Shown here piece after piece: positions 18,865 to 30,508 of a stretch of 40,929 nucleotides of DNA; the stretch's first letter is position 1; every line of letters starts with the position of its first letter. Both the position numbers and the translations under genes were made by a program. The stretch spans positions 1 through 40,929 of the forward strand of contig CALSCQ010000190.1 of assembly GCA_943704525.1 (NCBI GenBank), in the 5' to 3' direction. Source of the DNA: Pigoraptor vietnamica. Its lineage: Eukaryota > Opisthokonta > Filasterea. Under the pieces are notes generated by a model. It searched no databases. It saw only the letters and a program-made list of their open reading frames with translations, and was not told where the DNA came from.

Positions 18865-19950
18865 ATGGCTGCTTCCGGCCTCGCCGAGGTCTTTGTGAGC
18901 GCGGGGCCTGAGGAGGCTGCGTGGCGCGACCTGTTTGCGGTGCTCGTGTCGTATGGCGCCGTGCCCACGCCGCGCGTCGCCGTGGTCAGCGTGGACCCCA
19001 CCGGCCGTCACCACCCGCCCGGCCTGAAGCACGCGTCGCCCTCGGGAGAGGCATGTGCGGCGTGCTCGTGCGTGCGACTGTGCCTGCGACTGTGCGTGCT
19101 CCATGCATGCTGCTCGGTGCGTGCTGACCCTGAGTCTTGACTCGGCCGTACAGACACCCGCCGTCCTCTGTGCGGAGGGCGGCCTCGTTGGGCTGCATGC
19201 CGCGGCCACCTATGTCGCATCCCTCTCGCAAAAGGCGCTCCTTGGCCACGGCCCTCGCGACCGCGCACTGGTAGGTGTGCGCGAATGCTCCTTGGTGGCA
19301 TTTTCCTGCGTAACATGATCGCGCGCTTTCAGATTGCGCAGTGGCTCTCGTTTGCCAAGTGCGACGTTGACGGCGCGGTGCGTTCCAACGACGCCCAGCG
19401 CGTCACGTCCGTCCTCAAGGTGCGTTGGCTGTTGACGGGCATGTCAATGGGCTCTGATGCCCTCGAGTGCTTTGGCGCTCCGTTGGCGCGGCTTGATCGG
19501 CAACTGATGGCGTCGAATGGCCATTGTGCAGGCGGTCGATCTTGCACTGGCGGACCGCGTCTTCCTCGCTGGGTTTGCGCCTACGTTGGCGGACATTGCC
19601 GTGTATTGTGCGCTAAGGGCCGTCGTGGTGGGTATGCGCGGTCTGTCCGTGCGCTCAGCGGCGTTTGTGTGTGCGTGATTCGCGCCTCCTGCTTCCGACT
19701 GCTGACATGGCCGTGTATAGGCGGGGCTGTCCCCTCTGCGCCACGGCGAGTTTCCACACCTCCTGCGCTGGTTCGATCACGTACAACACACGGTCGACTC
19801 GTTCCGCCAGGGCCACCCGCGCGTGGTGGTGCAGCGCTCAAACTTCTATGCAGGTCACCCCCTCTTCGCGGTCGCGGTGAGTTAATGTAGTACGGCGTCC
19901 GCCTCGTCTTTCCCACGCTGACCCTCCTTTCCACACCGCAGCACTCGTGA
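18865..19950 (+). CDS. GST-C fold protein, AIMP3/EEF1E1-like
   Basis: Six exons: 18865..19050, 19154..19270, 19333..19419, 19532..19627, 19721..19876, 19942..19950, giving 216 aa. The second half is a GST C-terminal-like helical domain of the kind used in tRNA-synthetase complexes: LIAQWLSFAKCDVDGAV, VLKAVDLALADRVFLAGF, APTLADIAVYCALRAVV and HLLRWFDHVQHTV (compare AIMP3 YLTGYNFTLADILLYYGLH and RWFCHIQHYP). The first ~100 residues may be a thioredoxin-like half and are weakly conserved. Intron 1 (19051..19153) has a GC donor (GAG|GCATGT). The last exon is 9 nt (HS, stop); if that intron is retained the protein ends VS at 19885. It could instead be the N-terminal part of an AIMP1/Arc1-type factor. 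Confidence 0.7.
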
Positions 19951-19992
19951 TCCCCCGCGGACTGCCACAGTCAATGTATTGCTCGGTAGCCT

Positions 19993-22900
19993 TCACTTGA
20001 AGTGGTCAAAGAGGTAGTTTGGCACGTACGCCTCCACCGCCTTGCGACTGATGCTGCCGTAGCGGCAGTAGTCCTCGAGGAACACGAGCCCGTTGACGGC
20101 CTCCGGGGCGAGGTCCAAGGACTTGGCGTCCCTGCACGTGCACGCAACGAGTCAGGCAATGCGCGGGACACACCCTTGACACTGCAGTTTGGGTAACGGA
20201 CCTTGGGCCGACCATGTGGGCGCGGATAAACTGGCCCATGTACGCCAGAAACTCGGTCTGGTGCGCGGCGTGGAACTGCCGCACGAACGTGAGCACGCCG
20301 ACGACAAACGGCGCGCCATCGAGGGGGTCGCTCTTGTTCTTGCTCAGCATGGCGCCTGCGCCGCCCACGCGTCAGACGGGCCCACTGCCAAAGCAGACAG
20401 CGACCATTGCACCCACCGACAGACTTGGTGTACTGCAGCCGCGGCAGCTGGCTTGTCGCGAACAGGGCGTTGATCAGCGACAAGTGCTCGAGCTGTGACG
20501 TCGGCACGTAAATCTTGGAAAAGGTGTCGCCCAGGCCGGCGCTTTCGAGATAGAGGGACAGCTGCGCCATTCAAAAGATAAGCCAATCGCGCACGCTGTC
20601 GCATTCCAGCCCACCACTGCGCACCTCGTACAGGAGGGGGTTGTCGTCGCTGGGGTACGGCAGCGCGGGGTTCTTGTAGTGCGCGTGGATCGCCGCCATG
20701 AGCGAGTCGTTCATCACCGTCAGGCATGAGGCAAGCAGCTTCGAGTCGGCGCGGGCGGACGCGCGGAGTTCGTTCGCGATGAGGCGACGCACCAGCTGGA
20801 TTTGCCCGACACGCATGACGGCGTCGAGGTACACGGACCACAGCTTGGCGCCCTTGGTCGCCGCAACGGGATATATCTGGGTGTGATGCATGCAAATTAA
20901 CCCAAAACTGCCTCAACAACCGATGCAGCGAAAACATGGAAACCCGCAAGAGGGGGGAACAACGCCAACGCCAAACGCACCTTTGCCGGCGCCGCGGGCG
21001 TTTCGGTGGCGGGATCGAGGGCGTGCGCGCACTCGTCAATCATGGCGCGGAGGCCCTTGTCGGCCTTGGTGAAGCGCTTGTACGCGGCCGTGTATGACTG
21101 CATCTCCTTGACGATCATGAAGCACAGAAGGCGGTCCAGGCCCGCGAGGCCAAAGCTCCCAACGGCCCGGTGGAGGCTGCCGAACATCTTGATGTTGACG
21201 AGCTCGCGCGTCGTCTTCGCGTCGTACCACGCGCTCATGGCGTCAATGTAGACGGTGGTGCGCGAGTCGGTGAGGCGCAGAATTTCGCGGGCGAGGCGGC
21301 CGATGAAGTTGACCGACTCGCGGTCGACCGGGGGGAACTTTGGGATGGGGATGGCCGCCGACTGGTACACCGACTGCCAGTCAAAGACCTTGGTCTTCAG
21401 GAAGCTGTTGCACTCCTGCTCCACGTTGTACATCACGATGCGGCTCACTTCCTCCTGCCATATCTTCAGGCCGTAGATGTTCACGTAGTCCTGCGTCGGC
21501 CCTTCGTCAGCAACCCCGTGCACCAGCCAGATGACAAGCGGTGGCACAGCTGCCGCAAGCGCACAGTCGCCATGTTGCTCACCTGGATGTACTCGAACGA
21601 GCGACGGAAGCCGTCCATCTGCGCCGAGAGCACCTCGAGCCGCTTCACCACCTCACTGCCCTTCGCATTCCCAAACACGAGCGTCTGCAAGCAGGCAGAA
21701 CGCGGTTAGGGCACGCTCACTACGCACACAAGCATCATGCAATGGCCGCACGCACCTTGTCCAGCGCGTCGGCGACACGGCGCACGAGCTCCTTTCGGAT
21801 TCCGTCCTCAAGCAGCTGCTTCGGGTCGACCTGAATGATGCCGACGAGCGTCTTCTTCATCGCGAGAATGCCCTCCGTGAACACCGATATCATGTGCGTC
21901 AGGCGCGCCACGCGGTAGCGCTCGCCGAGCTGCGCGTAGTCCCGCATCTTGTCCTTGTCGAGCCGCGTCGGCACCTCCTGCATCTGGTTCGTCTGTATCG
22001 TCACAATCTCGTTGAGAATCTCAAACATCGACTCCGGGACGATTTGGAGGACCTTGCGCACGTACGTCACGAGTTCGCCGGAATAGTACTGCGACACGCT
22101 GTGCAGGTCGGGCGAATTCGCCTGGTTGATGCGCACGAGGGGAAGGTCCAGCGCCGTCGCGAGCTTGAGGAACGTCGCGCGGAGCTTGATGACGATCGAG
22201 GGGTCCGACTTGATCGACGCCTGCATGTACGGCGTGAAGTCGTCGACCGTCTGCCAAGCGTACGAGAGGTCGCCGACAATCTGCATCGTGACGAGCCACT
22301 CCTCCTTGATGTTGATCGTGCGTATCATCTGGTGGAGGTACGAGCGCGTCTCGGCGAGGAACTGCTTGATCTGCAGCGACGTCTCCAGCTGGTGGAATTC
22401 CTGCACCTCCTCCATCGCCTGCATCAGCTGCACGACCTTCCGCCCGGCGCTCGTCGAGTCGGCGTAGTCGAGCGAGCCAATCTGCTTGGCCATCTCGTGG
22501 AACCACGCCTGCAGGTTCTCGTTCTTCTCGACGCGCGTCAGCGGCTTCGTCCCGCTGAAGACGTCGCCGAGCTCCGTCATGCGCTCCACGCCCTCGCGCT
22601 TGCACGTCTCCCAGCGCGCTTGCTTCTGCGCGAGCAGGTCCGAGAACAGCCGCTTGAGCTTAAACTCGTATTGGCCCGTGTTAAGCAGCAGGCCGAAAAG
22701 AGCGCGGGGGTTGTAGTTCAACGCCACGATCGCGTCGCGAATCTTCTTCGCGCGCGGGTGCGTCTCGACAGCGCGCTCGTTGGTGTGGAGCATGAGCCAC
22801 CGGATGGCGACGTTGCATTCCCGCATGCAGTTCATCAGCTTGGGCACGTTGTCGAGCACATATTCCTCGGCGAGCACGCCCTCCGTGAGGTACTTGTCCA

Positions 22901-24333
22901 GCTCCTGCGGTTCAAAATGGGGCAGCATGAGCACGGAAGCGCCCGACAGCGCTCCGAGCGCAGCGCCCTGAAACCCCATCCCACCTTGCTGAGGGACTGG
23001 ACCTTCCCGATGTACTTCTCGGCGAGGCTCTTGACGTTCGCGGGCTCGACCGTGTTGTTGAGCGCCCTGGACGCGGCCTTGTACGGCTCCCAGACCTCCA
23101 TCAGGCTCACCGTCATCCCCATGTAGATCGAGATGATCCAGTTGTCGGGGAAGTGCTTGTCCACAATCTCGCGCATTTTAGACTGCTGGTTGTTCAGCAT
23201 GTCCGGCGCAAAGTACAGAATGACGTAGAGCATCGACGCCTGCGTCGCGAGTGCCGTGCTCCGGTGCTCTGGCAGCGGATACGCGCTGATCTGGTTGTAG
23301 ATGTCGTCCGATCGCAGGCGGCCGATGAGCATGTCGATGAACGTCTCGGGCAGCGGCACGCGCCGAAAGTACTGCTCGGGGTATCCCGCCGGCCGCTTTC
23401 CGCCAGGCACAAAGCCCGTCCCACGCAGCAGCTTGCAGACTTCGTCGATGTTCGCCTCGTTGGCCTGGGCGCCGCGGTACCTGCGACACGGCCGGGATGA
23501 GACAGGCAACAAGACGGGCACGCTGTGGAGCCATAGTCGCATACCTGTTGTACGCGACAAGCATTCTCTCGCGCACAGGGCCCTCCATTTTCGCGTCGAG
23601 TACGAGAAGCATGACGCCATACAGGTATAAAGCCTCGACCTGTGCGGAGGCAGCGGTGGCAGCAAAGGCACGGTATCCCGCATGGCCATGAGCAACGAGC
23701 ATGGACGCACGCACATCGCGCACGCTCACACAATACGCGCACCGCAATCACACCCACACACGCCCACACACATACACACGCCCACACACATATGCACGCC
23801 ACAAAAAACGCACAAAAGACGCACCAGCAGCTGCTTGCCGTCCGTGTTGTGCAGTACAGTCTCGAGTGTTTGCTGGATGAAGACGCCTTCGTCGAGGTCC
23901 TCGAGAAAGTGGGTCAGGTCAATCACATACTTGTACACGCTCTCGAATGCGAGGTAGAAGCGCGTCACGATCTCAATGTGGTTGTCGCGAAACTCCTCGT
24001 CGAGGTCCATGAGGTCCTGCAAAGTGCGACCATCAGGCACAAAGGCACTGCGCCGCACACAACACACGCATAATGGCAGCGCGCACATGTACAACGCTCG
24101 CGCACACTCACCGCCGACGACTCGATCTTGTTGTCGTAGAGCTCCGAGTTTTTGAAGTAGTTGAAGTCGATCAGAATGTCGGTGTACTTGTCGCGATCCT
24201 CCTTCGTCTCGAGGCGAAACACCGGCGGCACATAGTCCGCCAGTCGCAGCAGCTCCGCAATGATCGCATTCCCGCGGCTGACGAGGCGCAAAATCGTCTG
24301 CCCGCACGCGTTGTTTTCCGCGAGAAAGTCCAT
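19993..24333 (-). CDS. WASHC5: Strumpellin, WASH complex subunit 5
   Basis: Strumpellin is the large scaffold of the WASH complex, which drives Arp2/3 actin assembly on endosomes. Eleven exons: 24333..24112, 24016..23825, 23639..23545, 23480..22985, 22904..21756, 21684..21583, 21490..20981, 20876..20625, 20561..20417, 20355..20202, 20131..19993, giving 1151 aa (human 1159). Similarity is high from end to end: [109 protein letters not shown]-type block, [34 protein letters not shown] and the C-terminal [14 protein letters not shown]. All phases close. It is convergent with the AIMP3-like gene (42 bp between stops) and divergent from UBE2W. Confidence 0.98.
23726..23802. repeat. CA-rich imperfect repeat in strumpellin intron 2
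   Basis: Within the intron 23824..23640, repeated units of the type CCCACACACATACACACG form an imperfect CA-rich tract. Two units about 30 bp apart are nearly identical. Confidence 0.6.
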
Positions 24334-24763
24334 GGTGTGCGGCAAGTGGCCCCCACGCACGGCCCAAGCCCCTGCAATGCGCCGCGGACAACGGCCGTTC
24401 TGGCGAAGCGACCACCACGCGTCCCAAGCGAGACTTCCCTTGTGCTTTGTCCCTTCGTGCGGGCGGGTGATCAAAACAGAGACACAGCGGCCCAAGCGAG
24501 ATTTCGGCTGCGTGTCAAGGGTACTTATCAGCCGATGCGACCGTAACTGAAAGCGGCTGCGTCAACACTGCATCCATGCAAACGCCTTACTTCTTCACGC
24601 AGCACGGCTTAGACACGCTCGCTGCTTGTCCGTGTGGTGGCTTCTCTTGCTCCGTACTCACTACACACACTGGACTCATTGGCGTAATTTCCTCCGTACG
24701 ACTTCCCCTGTTGAACACTTGTCGTCTGCGGGCGGTCCACCAGTGCCGCGCGCACTGGACGCC
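24334..24763. promoter_or_regulatory. Divergent intergenic region strumpellin / UBE2W
   Basis: This 430 bp spacer lies between outward-facing start codons. I see no clear E-box, CRE or CCAAT box and no RNA gene here, in contrast to most other shared promoters in the window. Confidence 0.35.
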
Positions 24764-25398
24764 ATGTCGAAAAGTGCGACGCGTCGCCTACAATTGGAGT
24801 TGCGTGAACTTGAGGTGCGTCGCTGCGGCGCACACTACAAGCACGGGGCGACTCTAACTACGATCTGCTGCAGGCCAATCCCCAGCCTCACTTTCGCCTG
24901 GTGTCCGTCCCTGACTCTTTACAGTCATGGGCCATATCTCTCGAGGTGCGTCCGTGCGCGAGTGAGTGCCATGGCAGTGTGCTGACGGGAGGCTTTGCAG
25001 GGCGCGCCAGGGACGCTGTATGAGGGCGAGCGGTTCACTCTCAACTTTGTCTTCAACGACAACTATCCCTTTGAGGTGCCGTTTCGAATGCGGGCGCGCT
25101 CCATGCACGCGTGTAGCACTAACGGGGCATTTTGCAATCGCAGGCGCCTGAGGTGACATTTGCGCCCGGCGCCGTTCCAATGCACCCGCACGTGTACACA
25201 AACGGGCACATTTGCCTCAACGTGCTGTACTCTGGCTGGACGCCCGCGCTGACGGTGCAGTCCGTGTGCCTGAGCATACTGAGCATGTTGAGCAGCAGCC
25301 CCATCAAGGCGCCGCCTCCCGACAACGACCGATACGTCTCACACTGCGCGCGATCGCCCAAGAAAACCAACTGGGCGTTTCACGACGACACGGTCTAG
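24764..25398 (+). CDS. UBE2W: Ubiquitin-conjugating enzyme E2 W
   Basis: UBE2W attaches ubiquitin to flexible protein N-termini instead of lysines. Four exons: 24764..24814, 24874..24945, 25001..25075, 25144..25398, giving 150 aa (human 151). The family-specific HPHVYTNGHICL (HPH for the usual HPN, with the catalytic Cys) is present. So are GAPGTLYEGERFTLNF, WTPALTVQSVCLSILSMLSS, PPDNDRYV and the C-terminal PKKTNWAFHDDT, nearly as in human KKTKWWYHDDT. It is convergent with SNX4, 129 bp between stops. Confidence 0.97.
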
Positions 25399-25527
25399 CA
25401 GACCGCGAAACTGTAAATACACGTCACGCATGCACAGGGGACGCTCAGGATAGCGAAATGACACGCGTAATGACGAGCAGGCTTTAATCCACACGCGCAC
25501 AGCGCCCGTGGCATGGGATGGCGGTCT

Positions 25528-27432
25528 TCACGGGATCTTCTCGTAGACCTGCTTGAGGTTCTCCCAGGCAGACAGCGACTGCGACAACGCACAATCAGCT
25601 TCAACCGCACGTGTGCACGCAGCAACCTTCAGCCATCCCCCGCAGTGGTGTCGGACATACGTCCATGACTAGGCTGATCCGACGTCCAACCCCCCATTCT
25701 CCGTCGCCCATCAGCCGCTCACCTTGCGGTAGAAGTGGGCCTGCTGCTTGGCGTGGTGGAGCATGATCGCCTTGAAATCGCGCACCTTGTTGCGGTGGAA
25801 CAGCGCGACATCCTCGAGCGCCTTTGTCACAAACGACTCGTAATCTTTCTTGGCCTGCTCGTCGGCTTGCCGAGCCTGCAATTCAGACATATTCAAGTTC
25901 AGCCTAATAACTCTGACCTCTTCGGCGCAAGGTAGCAAATTCGCTCACGCAATGCAACGCACCAGCTCAACGGCCTCCTCGAGCTGGCGAATGCGTTCGT
26001 CACGCTGCTCGGGCGACTCCTTCGAGAACATGCTCTTGAACCCGCGGAACCCGCCCGCAGGCGCGCCGCCCTCGCCCTCGCTCCGCGCCGCCTCCAACGC
26101 CGCCGTCTTCGCCGCCAGCGCATCTGCCGCGCGCTGCTTGTCGAGGCAGCAGAGATCGTGCTTGTGGACCAGCACCTTGAGCGAATCGCCAAAGGCAATG
26201 TAGTCGCGCAGATTGTCCGTGAAGTTGGCCTCCTCATCCTTCACCTGCGCCCCAGTGATCGGTAGGCGTGTCAGTCACGGCGCAGCCACCGCCTCTCAGG
26301 TGCATGCACAACCAAGTGAACCCACCTTCTCCTGCGCGGAGAGGGCCATCGAGTCCATGAAGTGGCCGGTGGACTGCAGCGTGTCCCCCATCTCCTTCTC
26401 CTGCTCGCTCCACGAGCTGAACGGCTTCCCCAGGTTGCCGAGCTCCTGGTAGTGCTCTGCGCATGCAACCTCGGTGTCAGACAACAGCAATCCCATCACG
26501 CGCACGGTACACACAAACGCCGACGCACCGAGCACGTGCTTCGACAGGCGCTCCTGCACGCGCACAAGGCTGCCAATGTTCTCCTGGAGGTTTGCAGCGT
26601 AGTTGCGCACGTCGACAAACCGCGAGTCCTCGTCCTTGAGCGACACGCTCGCGCTGATGCTCTTCAGCTTATCGTCATACTTGTCGGTCACAGGCATCGC
26701 CGTCTACGCCACGCGCACAGTCAGCCCCAGCCCAACACCAGCCACCCTCAGGCTTTCGCAACCTTCGGTCTGCAGTACGCACCCAAGAATCGTCCTTGAG
26801 GAAGGAAACGAAGCCAGCGTCCTCGCCAAGCACAGGGTGTGCGGCGACGCGTCGGAGGAACGTTTGAAGGCCCGCGCGGCGCTTCTCAATAAACTCGGGA
26901 TCAAAGCTGCGCAAGGGTGCGATACGTTGGCATACGACAACGGTCATAACGGCATGCGGGCGACCCACTTGTCCGTGCCGCGCCACGTGACGTTCTGCTT
27001 CTTCGGCGGCATGGGGGGGATGACGATCGTCGGGTGGCTCGCCGTGAGGTACGTGCGCAGGGCGTCGAAATCATTGAAGCGGCGCCACACGTACACCTCA
27101 CCGGACGGGAAGCCAGCGACAGGCTCGAGTGCCTGAGCACGATGCATGTCGGATCAGAGCCCACAGAAGGAGGGGATCAAAAAACGCAGTGGCTTCAGAC
27201 TGGACTTAAGACGACTGACCTTAGCAACAACATGGTACACCATGTGTCCCTCGCCGATCATCTCGCTGCCCTTCCGCTTCTCGGTGTCCGAGATGCGGAT
27301 GTCGAGGCGACGCCCGACAATGCCAAGGGCGTGCGCCACACTGATGCTCTGCACTTCCAATGGGACGCAAAATCAGCGACCAGACACAGACAGCAACCGA
27401 CGACCCACAGCAGCCGCACTCGCCTCCGACAT
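25528..27432 (-). CDS. SNX4: Sorting nexin 4 (SNX-BAR)
   Basis: SNX4 is an endosomal recycling coat component with a PX domain and a BAR domain. Nine exons: 27432..27409, 27348..27220, 27132..26969, 26906..26783, 26703..26529, 26456..26326, 26244..25963, 25875..25723, 25578..25528, giving 410 aa (human 450). The PX domain has DIRISDTEKRKG, WRRFNDFDALRTYL (the RRF phosphoinositide motif), IVIPPMPPKK and EFIEKRRAGLQTFLRRVAAHP. The BAR region has RFVDVRNYAANLQENI, WSEQEKEMGDTLQSTGHFMD, DEEANFTDNLRDYI and SPEQRDERIRQLEEAV. The first exon is only eight codons (MSEASAAA); an alternative donor 11 nt upstream within that exon would give a slightly different N-terminus. It is divergent from the GUP1-type gene. 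Confidence 0.92.
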
Positions 27433-27721
27433 TTTCGAATGTGTGCAGCCGCGCTATGAAGGACGCAGAGTACACGTGGATATAAACAGCGACAGCGCGA
27501 AAATTAAATTAAGGCTGCGGCTGTGGCGATGCGGGATCAGCTGACCGGCGAAAACAAAACACAAGTACCCTGCGGCAGAAGACCCCCCTTGGAGGCCCTC
27601 TTGGCCCCCCTTGATCCCCCTTGATCGGCCTATGCAGTATCACGTGACAGAGACCTGACGTCAGCAAACCAAACTGCTTTTGGCTCCGGGTAGGTGAAAG
27701 TTGCAGCGTGCGTGGGGCCCC
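27433..27721. promoter_or_regulatory. Bidirectional promoter SNX4 / GUP1-type MBOAT
   Basis: This 289 bp spacer contains TCACGTGA (27640-27647) and a perfect CRE palindrome TGACGTCA (27656-27663) only 8 bp apart. Just left of these is a short direct repeat of CCCCCTTGAT (about 27605-27624). Confidence 0.55.
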
Positions 27722-30083
27722 ATGGCCACGAACGCGTTACCAATGGCTGTGCCGGACGTGCGCCGCGGGGCGCCCGGTCCGTCGACGCCAGCAGTGCGCG
27801 TGTGCGGGACTGCGCTTGCGGTTGCTCTCTCGTCGCTTGTCGCGGCAGGGGTGCGTCGCTGCGACGGTGGGTAACTGCAGTGTCAGTCGCGTCATGGCGT
27901 CGGCTAATCGCTCGAGAATGCAGAATGGCAGCGCATTGGTTTTTACGGGATGTCGTGGGGCTGGATTCCTGGGCGCAAGCAGGTAATGCGACGCGTGTCT
28001 TGTTGGGTGGCTTTGGCTAAAGTGCTTGCGTGACAGGACCTGTCAGACTTCCAGTATCGCATGTGGCGGTCGTTCTTCCCCCTGCTGGTGCCGGGGCTGT
28101 TGCTACACGTGCTCGCAGGGCGTCTGCTCTTCAAGAGATACGGGGTGAGTTCTCCGTGACACAATTTCGATCAACGCCGCTAATTGTGACGCATGCAGGT
28201 CCGGGCGCGCGTCCGCTATGCCGTCGTGACTGCCGGCGCGGCGCTTGTTTGTCTTCATGGAGCGGCGTCCGTGTGGCTGCTTCTCATTCTCGGGGTGGGT
28301 GGGCGGTGCTGTAAGGCATTTTGCGGCCTCCCGCTGACGGCTGCCGCGCAGGCCAACTATTCCTTGTCGCGTATTCTCGGCGGGCGGGGGGCATTGCCGG
28401 CGTGTGCGTGGGCGCTCAATGGCGCGCTGCTGTTTGCATGCGACTACTATGACGGCTTTCCGTTTGCTGCCATATCGCCTTCCCTGGCCTGGCTGGTGAG
28501 TGTTGCAGATCACGTGCGCAGTTGGCATTCGTGTGGCTCACGTGCGCTGCGTGCAGGATGGCTGGCGGGGCCTTCTGCGCTGGCACGTGCACTTCAACCT
28601 CTGCTTTCTCCGCCTAATCAGCTTCGTGCTGGATCACCACTGGGCGCTGCGGGCGGCGCACGAGGGTCGCAGTCGGGCGGATGCGGTGCGTCGCGCTGTT
28701 TCAGCCCCTTTCGAAGCTTGGCAGCTGACGCCGCCTTTGTGCGCAGCAAGAGTCACAGCCTGCGAACGATGGATACGAGCTGCGCGTGGCGACCCACCTG
28801 CCACTCGCGCACTACTCGGCCGTCCACTTCTTCGCCTACGCGTTCTATCTTCCGCTTTATATCGCGGGACCGATTGTGCCGTTCAACGGCTTTGTCTCGC
28901 AGGTGGGTGGCCATTTCGCGCAAGACTATATAGGGCTATATCGATCAAGTCTTAATTCTTTTTTGCGATCGCAGCTCTATGCGCCGCAGCGCTCGTTTGG
29001 GGATGCGCACTGCGGCGCACACCTTGTCCGTGTGGGCGTGTATATGCTGGGGCTCGAAGTGGCTCTGCATTATCTCTACTATTACGGGCTGAATGAATCG
29101 CGAGCGTGGGCGTCGGGTGGTGGGTGGCCTGTCGGCGCCGTTATCGTGAGCCGGACAGCGCTGACGTGCAAATGGCTCCGCAGCTATGCGCCCGTGGGAA
29201 GTCGCGCTCACCGGATTCTTCACTCTCAACTTTATGTATGTCAAATTTCTTTCAATTTGGCGCTTCTTTCGAGTTTGGGCATTGCTCGACGGCGTCGAGG
29301 CCCCGGAGAACATGCGAAGATGCGTCAACAACAATTACACGTTTGCCGGCTTTTGGCGGTGCGTCTCGATTTCACGTTCACGATGCCTCTGCGCCTGCAG
29401 CCTTGTTCACGCGTCGCACTCCACTCAGGGCTTGGCACGCCTCGCTGAACAAGTGGATAGTGAGGTAATTGAGGTTGGGCCGGTGTTGCACTGCAGGCAT
29501 GCGCGTAATGGACATGCGCCGCAGGTACATGTATGTCCCGCTGGGCGGCACGCGGACGCAAGCATGGAGCGTGTGGATCATCTTCACGTTCGTGGGGTTG
29601 TGGCACGATCTCTGGTGGCGATGGGTGGCCTGGGCTTGGCTCAACTGCGCCTTCTTCAATGCCGAGATGGTCGTCACGTCCTTCTATCGGTCTGCAAGGG
29701 TAGGTGCGGTTGTGCGGCGTAGTCTCGCGACCCCGCGCTTGTCTAATTGACCACCATCCGCAGTTTGATGCGCTGCGGCAAGGCCCTTGGGCACCTCACG
29801 TGGCAGCGGCCGCGGGAGCCCTCGACATTCTTTTTTTAATGATTGCGAACCTTGCAATCTTGCACGGCTTTGGGGGGACGTACGAATTTCTATGGCGCGC
29901 GTTTGCGGCGGACGGCGGTGGGTATGCGTCGTGCATGCCCTTGCCTACATGCAGCTGACGGTGTGGCTCCCAGGCCCAGTGACGCTTGCCGCAAGCCTTG
30001 CCGTCTTTTACTCTGCGGTCATTGTCATGCAAAGCATACGCGCGCGCGAATGGGCGGCGGCGGGCACTGTGCCGCGATGCTGA
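27722..30083 (+). CDS. GUP1: MBOAT acyltransferase, GUP1/HHAT group
   Basis: This is a multi-pass ER membrane-bound O-acyltransferase; yeast Gup1 remodels GPI-anchor lipid. Thirteen exons: 27722..27866, 27924..27982, 28037..28144, 28199..28294, 28352..28495, 28557..28685, 28747..28902, 28975..29119, 29184..29358, 29429..29464, 29525..29699, 29764..29917, 29974..30083, giving 543 aa (yeast 560). Recognisable blocks: GWIPGRKQDLSDFQYRMWR (yeast GWILGRKVDNSDPQYRFFR), IAGPIVPFNGF, WRFFRVWALLDGVEAPENM, FWRAWHASLNKWIVRYMYVP and FVGLWHDLWWRWVAWAW with the conserved MBOAT His. Most hydrophobic spans coincide with exons. Exon 10 is a 36-nt microexon holding the AWHASLNKWIV motif. A start at 27722 gives a hydrophobic anchor within 50 residues. 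Confidence 0.9.
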
Positions 30084-30508
30084 ACCCGAGGGGGCTGGAA
30101 AAAATTTCGATGCTAATTGGGCCAAAGGGACCATGCTGCGGGCTGACATGACATGTCGTCGAGAACAGTAAAGCCCCGTCGACAGCTGGAAGAACAACGG
30201 TAAGTGTATTGTGGCGCGTTACGTGTGTGGTCCGCGGGGTACATATGGCGCTGGACGGCTTCCCACGGCCGGCTGCTCTGATTTACCCGCAATATCCGTC
30301 TGCGAATGGGTACACGGGCGCGTCGTGTGCATGCCACAGATCGCGCGTTCGTTCAAATGCATTCGCCACAATTTCGCGTGCAGGATACCCCGCCACCGTA
30401 CGGTCGCAAGTTAGGCAGATTCGTATGACGTGTACTGGCAGAAAATAAAAGGGTTCCACTTCCAGACGACGCGCATTTAGTCAGCGAACACAGGCACGCG
30501 CAGCGCAG
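30084..30508. other. Convergent intergenic region GUP1-type / multicopper oxidase
   Basis: This 425 bp lies between two stop codons. A possible polyadenylation signal AATAAA is at about 30444-30449 (+). I see no coding or RNA gene. Confidence 0.4.

Noticed and set aside
21531-23126. 531-codon open frame on the + strand
   Set aside because: It is antisense to strumpellin, whose identity is unambiguous. It is Arg/His/Leu-rich with no domain.
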